This document shows, piece by piece, positions 7,770 to 10,764 of a stretch of DNA of 10,764 nt. The stretch comes from Rhodanobacteraceae bacterium (GTDB lineage: Bacteria > Pseudomonadota > Gammaproteobacteria > Xanthomonadales > Rhodanobacteraceae). Position 1 is the stretch's first letter; each line of letters starts with the position of its first letter. The stretch is from assembly GCA_012270595.1 (NCBI GenBank), contig JAAXIA010000133.1, forward strand, positions 1 to 10,764, given 5' to 3'. The position numbers were made by a program, and so were the translations under genes. Below the pieces are notes generated by a model, which worked only from the letters and a program-made list of their open reading frames with translations, had not been told where the DNA came from and ran no database searches.

Positions 7770-7825
7770 TCAGGTAAGAACTTTCATTGAAGTTCCGCTC
7801 GATCAGCGCTTTTTGGTCGAAGCGC
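7770..7825 (-). promoter_or_regulatory. Structured fadE leader: two hairpins and a 5-codon mini-ORF
   Basis: The predicted fadE leader is about 150 nt long. It contains two perfect 6-bp inverted repeats: GCGCTT/AAGCGC (7806-7811 and 7820-7825) and GAACTT/AAGTTC (7778-7783 and 7790-7795). An ATG in the second loop opens a frame of five codons (MKVLT, 7787-7770) ending in TGA, 22 nt before the fadE ATG. A role in mRNA stability or translation control is possible; the structures may also be incidental. Confidence 0.3.
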
Positions 7826-7891
7826 CCAACTTCCCGACACCCATCAGCCCTTGATAAGCAGCACGCACCGCCCATCAAAGCCACAAAGCGC

Positions 7892-7915
7892 ATACCATAC
7901 GCGAAAGTATGGTAT
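7892..7915. promoter_or_regulatory. Operator for the divergent TetR-family regulator
   Basis: A perfect inverted repeat with 9-bp arms, ATACCATAC (7892-7900) and GTATGGTAT (7907-7915), is separated by 6 bp (gcgaaa). The length and symmetry suit a TetR-type dimer. It lies between fadE and the regulator gene and covers the -10 of the predicted fadE promoter. A perfect 18-base match is very unlikely by chance. Confidence 0.85.
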
Positions 7916-7934
7916 CGTCCGGGCGCGGCGTCAA
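7906..7934 (-). promoter_or_regulatory. fadE promoter, sigma-70 type
   Basis: On the minus strand TTGACG (7934-7929, 5/6) and CATACT (7911-7906, 4/6) are spaced by 17 nt. The start of transcription would be near 7899. The -10 lies inside the right arm and spacer of the operator, so a bound regulator would block RNA polymerase. Confidence 0.65.
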
Positions 7935-7999
7935 CTCTTAACATCACCGGATCATAGCCGTAGAACGGTGCCGCCTTTTCTTAAAGCTACCATCCCATC

Positions 8000-8578
8000 A
8001 TGAAGCAACATCACAAATTGGCACGAGGCCACCTGTCTACCGAAGACTGGGAAGAGGCTGCGCTTGAGTTAATCGCCAACCAGGGCGTAGGTGCCCTGGC
8101 GGTCGAAGCACTCGCACGCCAGCTTGGCGTCACCAAGGGTAGCTTCTACTGGCATTTTTCCACCCGTCAGGCCCTGCTGCAAGCCGCACTGGAACGTTGG
8201 GAACGCTACGGCGAACGTGAAATACTGGAACAGATAGAGGCCATCCCCTGCCCCCAACAACGCCTGCCTGAGCTATTTCATCGCGTCGCTCAAGAGCTGC
8301 GTACCCATCAGGTTTACGCCGCTTTACTCAAAGCGCTAGACCATCCTCAGGTGATGCCGGTCATGGCACGTGTATCGCAGCGGCGTACCGACTTTTTGAA
8401 CAAAGCCTATCGCGAAGCCGGCCTGTCTGCGGCAGAAGCCATCAACCGCGCAAGGCTAACTTATGCCGCCTACGTCGGTTTTCTGCAGTTGCACTTCACC
8501 TTGGGAATAGCACACTTAAACCAAAAAGAATTCGATGCCTACGTCGAACACACAATGGTCACCCTGATACCTTCCTGA
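8000..8578 (+). CDS. TetR/AcrR-family transcriptional regulator
   Basis: The product has 192 residues, a normal TetR-family length. The N-terminal DNA-binding domain spans residues 13-60. A helix starting at W17 (EEAALELIANQGVGALAVEALA) is followed by the helix-turn-helix ALARQLGVTKGSFYWHF (about 37-53), whose GSFYWHF end is the family hallmark. The rest is an all-helical ligand and dimer domain with no sequence-readable specificity. The divergent position next to fadE and the shared palindrome suggest a local repressor of fadE, and perhaps of itself, with an acyl-CoA or fatty acid as a plausible effector. That role is inference, by analogy with TetR-type fatty-acid regulators such as PsrA or Bacillus FadR. 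The ATG at 8000 has no clear ribosome binding site, but it gives the usual distance to the DNA-binding domain. Confidence 0.92.
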   Translation: MKQHHKLARGHLSTEDWEEAALELIANQGVGALAVEALARQLGVTKGSFYWHFSTRQALLQAALERWERYGEREILEQIEAIPCPQQRLPELFHRVAQELRTHQVYAALLKALDHPQVMPVMARVSQRRTDFLNKAYREAGLSAAEAINRARLTYAAYVGFLQLHFTLGIAHLNQKEFDAYVEHTMVTLIPS

Positions 8579-9170
8579 AAGCTTATATGGCGGCAACCCA
8601 CACCGCTTCCTTATGATGTTTGCCATCAACCAGCTGCGGCTGCGATAGCGCCTCGAAAGACATTTTCACACGGAAGGCTAACGTTATTGAACATCTCTTG
8701 AAGCTTGTAAAACTTTGTCAAATGAGCTGCCACTGCTTTAAGCGGCACTATAACCCCGTCGGTATTACTTGGCATATCTTGCCCGTAAGCAAGAAACCTA
8801 ATCGACGCAGCTGGCAACATATAGCAGATTAAACCAGCAGGCTTCAGCAAGGTGTGCCGTGATTGGCCTGTATCTCGAATAATGGCAGCTAAAAGACAAA
8901 GATTTCCGGCACAACACTTCGCGTTACAGAACTCAAGCCCTTGTAAATCCATTGCGACAGAAGGCGTTTATTGACGTTTTCCCCAATTAAGGCCCGCCAT
9001 CGTCATCTTCTTGCGTGCGTCCCGGCCAAAGCAAGCTTTACCGCCCGCCGCGATCACTGCGAATATATCGGTTGCAGGCCATCTTGGTGCCTGTTGACAA
9101 ACACCTACATGAACTCCTGCATCGTCCCTTAATCAGCACTGTTTTCAGTGCGCAGCATAAAATGAAATTA
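8579..9170. other. Gene-free stretch of about 590 bp
   Basis: No open frame here has a recognisable product. The longest, 108 codons on the minus strand (8952-8626), lacks a ribosome binding site, has an irregular composition and ends in a run of alanines. I find no tRNA, insertion-sequence end or repeat family. A short hairpin near the end is listed separately. The stretch may hold decayed coding sequence or an untranslated RNA, but nothing in it proves either. Confidence 0.5.
9136..9151 (-). terminator. Possible terminator of the envelope-protein gene
   Basis: A perfect 6-bp stem, GCACTG (9136-9141) with CAGTGC (9146-9151), has a 4-nt loop. It lies 19 nt after the stop codon of the minus-strand gene. 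It lacks a T-tract on that strand, so it may mark an mRNA 3' end rather than cause termination. Confidence 0.3.
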
Positions 9171-10091
9171 CTAGAGATCCTGATGGTATTGCACATAGGG
9201 TATACGCGACTGATCTGGTTCCACATCCCTTGGTGACTTGACCGCCGGTGCAGATGTCCATACGTTTCGTGTACCAAAACTAAGCGAACCTTGCCAAGGC
9301 AAACGCCAGGTAACATCAAGGTCAATACTTTTCCAGTGATGATCGCTGGATATCCTGGGTTTAGCAGTCTGGGGATCCATCACACGACCAATGACACGGC
9401 CACCGACCGGACCATGTTCAAAACCAAGACTCAAGGCTTTCTGCTTCAGTGTGTTAAAACCCAAGGCATTGCCCGGCAACAACTGAATAGGACCAATACT
9501 GGCAGCAATATCAATGGCATTTTTATTGCCCAACGCAAAACGACTGCGTAGTTTCACCTGGCTACTACTATCAAAATCAGTCAGACCATCCAGGCCAGGA
9601 ACACCTTTAGGCAAGCCCCGTGACTGTGGCGACCGGTGCTGATTACGCGCACTGTGAGCAGCCACGCTAAGGCTCACACCATAACGGTGATGCTGATAGC
9701 TAAGCCCTACTTCACCACCAACAACCCGCCCGTTCCAATTCATCCAGGCACGCTCACTGACACCAGCATGTGCGCTCAGATAGGGAGAGATACCGTAGTA
9801 CAGGTCGCCCGAGGCAAGCATGCCGATACCCAACACCGGGAAAGCTAACGGCAAGCCATGGTAAGTCGCCGTATAACGCAGATCTGCCTGTAACGAAAGC
9901 TGATGGCCGTCGGCACCTGGCCAGGGCATTATTAAAATCGGCTGCTCAATCTTCGGCTTCTTCGCTACCCAAGGAGCCTCAAAAAGACATCCCTTCTTAT
10001 TTATCGACTCACACGCATCATCATAAGAACGCGCCATCACGACAAGCGAAATCAGCAACAATGGCATCCCTATAAAGGACCAACGCCCCAT
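9171..10091 (-). CDS. Putative exported beta-barrel-like protein, unknown function
   Basis: I do not recognise this 306-residue protein as a named family. Residues 1-22 look like a signal peptide: Arg3, a hydrophobic core IGMPLLLISLVVMA, and small residues near a likely cut around 20-22. The mature N-terminus has two cysteines (C27, C35), which could form a disulfide in the periplasm. The rest lacks hydrophobic helices and has alternating stretches typical of beta strands, such as KSIDLDVTWRLPWQGSLSFGTRNVW and VGLSYQHHRYGVSLSVAAHS, with many Gly, Tyr and Trp. That suits an outer-membrane barrel or surface-facing protein. The C-terminus (PYVQYHQDL) does not end in the aromatic residue usual for barrels, which weakens the idea. 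The start ATG at 10091 has a poor ribosome binding site; an ATG at 10067 would shorten the signal peptide. The gene stands alone behind a good promoter. Confidence 0.75.
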   Translation of the reverse strand: MGRWSFIGMPLLLISLVVMARSYDDACESINKKGCLFEAPWVAKKPKIEQPILIMPWPGADGHQLSLQADLRYTATYHGLPLAFPVLGIGMLASGDLYYGISPYLSAHAGVSERAWMNWNGRVVGGEVGLSYQHHRYGVSLSVAAHSARNQHRSPQSRGLPKGVPGLDGLTDFDSSSQVKLRSRFALGNKNAIDIAASIGPIQLLPGNALGFNTLKQKALSLGFEHGPVGGRVIGRVMDPQTAKPRISSDHHWKSIDLDVTWRLPWQGSLSFGTRNVWTSAPAVKSPRDVEPDQSRIPYVQYHQDL

Positions 10092-10146
10092 AACAAGCCA
10101 TCCGCTGTCTCAACTAAAGTGGGTGATAAGGGTGCAAAACAACTCT

Positions 10147-10164
10147 CCTGCTGGGTGAGGCAGG
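10147..10164 (-). promoter_or_regulatory. Hairpin in the leader of the envelope-protein gene
   Basis: A 5-bp stem, CCTGC (10147-10151) with GCAGG (10160-10164) and an 8-nt loop, lies in the roughly 120-nt predicted leader, about 56 nt before the start codon. No T-tract follows on the minus strand, so it is not a terminator there. Its role is unknown. Confidence 0.25.
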
Positions 10165-10208
10165 TCATTTTTCAATGTTTTAACAAACATCCTGCGACGT
10201 CCTGGCAA

Positions 10209-10248
10209 ATCATTATCAATGATAGGAAAGCACATCAATGCTAGTCAA
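10209..10248 (-). promoter_or_regulatory. Promoter of the envelope-protein gene with overlapping palindrome
   Basis: On the minus strand TTGACT (10248-10243, 5/6) and TATCAT (10224-10219, 5/6) are spaced by 18 nt, the best promoter match in the window. A palindrome, ATCATT-ATC-AATGAT (10209-10223), covers the -10 and the expected start of transcription, where a repressor would act. The TCATTATC part resembles one half of a Fur box, but only about 12 of 19 consensus positions match, so iron control is only a possibility. Confidence 0.55.
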
Positions 10249-10392
10249 TACGCTTGTCACAAATGACAATCATACGAAAAGATCCCCTTCAAGTGGCTTA
10301 TCAAACGTGAAACACGTAAATAAACCGATGGGTGAACGGGAGTGTTTTTTGCCATGCAACGCTAACCATCCTTACAGTGCGCATAAAAAGGT

Positions 10393-10431
10393 AAAAAAAA
10401 AGCCTCCCCATTGGGAAGATATGGGAAGGCT
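10393..10431 (-). terminator. rRNA operon terminator
   Basis: On the minus strand a 9-bp stem, AGCCTTCCC with GGGGAGGCT (10431-10423 and 10409-10401, one G-T pair), is followed by an unbroken run of Ts to 10393. It lies about 15 nt after the 5S rRNA. This is a classic Rho-independent terminator. Confidence 0.9.
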
Positions 10432-10445
10432 CGAAAAAAATAAAA

Positions 10446-10560
10446 CCCTGGCGGTGACCTACTCTCGCATGCAAGTGCACACTACCATCGGCGCGGCTGC
10501 GTTTCACTTCCGAGTTCGGGATGGAATCGGGTGGTTCCCGCTCGCTATGGCCGCCAGGCA
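10446..10560 (-). rRNA. rrf: 5S ribosomal RNA
   Basis: The minus strand begins TGCCTGGCGGCCATAGCG and ends in CACCGCCAGG, whose terminal bases pair as in the universal 5S stem. Between them are the conserved blocks ACCACCCGATTCCATCCCGA, ACTCGGAAGTGAAACG and GCCGATGGTAGTGTG, and near the end GCGAGAGTAGG. The length of about 115 nt is normal. The exact 3' end could differ by a base or two. Confidence 0.96.
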
Positions 10561-10675
10561 AGGCGGTAACGAGGGCCGGCCCGCACCCTGGTGGCCTCGC
10601 CCGCCCTCGCTGTTCGTGGTTTAGGCGTCGATCTCGATCCGCAACCGGGTTTCGATTCAGACCGCTGGGGGTTGT
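10561..10675 (-). other. 23S-5S rRNA spacer
   Basis: This transcribed spacer of about 115 nt is clearly richer in GC than the flanking protein-coding sequence. It contains complementary GAGGGC and GCCCTC segments that could form a long processing stem. It holds no tRNA. Confidence 0.7.
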
Positions 10676-10764
10676 ATGGTCAAGCCTCACGGGCAATTAG
10701 TACCGGTTAGCTGCACGCATTGCTGCGCTTCCACATCCGGCCTATCAACGTGGTGGTCTTCCAC
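10676..10764 (-). rRNA. rrl: 23S ribosomal RNA, 3' end (partial)
   Basis: The minus strand reads the conserved last 90 or so bases of 23S rRNA, including ACGTTGATAGGCCGGATGTG, GCTAACCGGTACTAATTG and the terminal GTGAGGCTTGACC. The gene continues beyond the window edge. The 3' end is placed by analogy with E. coli. Confidence 0.95.

Noticed and set aside
7738..7947. 69-codon frame on the minus strand upstream of fadE
   Set aside because: It spans the fadE promoter and operator, has no ribosome binding site and an unremarkable composition.
8626..8952. 108-codon frame on the minus strand
   Set aside because: No ribosome binding site, no recognisable motif and a composition unlike the neighbouring genes.
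8885..9053. Short open stretches on both strands with protein-like wording near their stops
   Set aside because: They have no usable start codon and match no family I can name, so calling a pseudogene would be a guess.
10305..10317. Inverted repeat ACGTG-AAA-CACGT downstream of the rRNA operon
   Set aside because: It is short, lies upstream of the nearest promoter with no clear target, and is compatible with chance.
10301..10696. 131-codon open frame on the minus strand at the right end
   Set aside because: It runs through the 5S rRNA, the spacer and the terminator, so it is not a protein gene.

Overview
The window is a stretch of bacterial chromosome of moderate GC content. It carries six complete recognisable or clear genes, the 3' end of an rRNA operon, and several regulatory regions that can be read from the sequence. 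The protein set and the gene order (murJ and ribF together, rpsT divergent from murJ) point to a gammaproteobacterium. The detailed protein sequences, the moderate GC and the lineage-restricted-looking envelope protein suggest a Xanthomonadaceae member of the Xylella type rather than a high-GC Xanthomonas. The genus is an impression from memory, not a database result.

Layout. Positions 1-2745, minus strand: murJ (lipid II flippase), then ribF (riboflavin kinase/FAD synthetase), then possibly the first 13 codons of another gene at the window edge. Positions 2746-2980 hold a divergent control region with a tandem 19-bp repeat and a good promoter for rpsT. rpsT (ribosomal protein S20, plus strand) starts with TTG, as in E. 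coli. Positions 3245-3625 are non-coding but unusually rich in hairpins, and end in an 11-codon mini-ORF that overlaps the prfC start. prfC (release factor 3) follows on the plus strand and converges on fadE (acyl-CoA dehydrogenase, minus strand). fadE is divergent from a TetR-family regulator at 8000-8578. A perfect 9-bp inverted repeat between the two lies over the -10 of the predicted fadE promoter. Positions 8579-9170 hold no convincing gene. A probable exported, beta-barrel-like protein of unknown function follows on the minus strand (9171-10091) behind a well-matched promoter with its own palindrome. The window ends in a minus-strand rRNA operon: a clear terminator, 5S rRNA, a GC-rich spacer and the 3' end of 23S rRNA.

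How the parts fit. murJ, ribF, rpsT and prfC are housekeeping genes for peptidoglycan export, flavin cofactors and translation. The fadE/tetR pair is best read as a local control unit for fatty-acid beta-oxidation: the regulator probably represses fadE, and perhaps itself, through the shared operator. I saw no mobile element, phage gene, CRISPR array, tRNA or defence system. The points most worth testing are the fadE operator, the structured prfC leader with its mini-ORF, and the promoter and palindrome of the unknown envelope protein.
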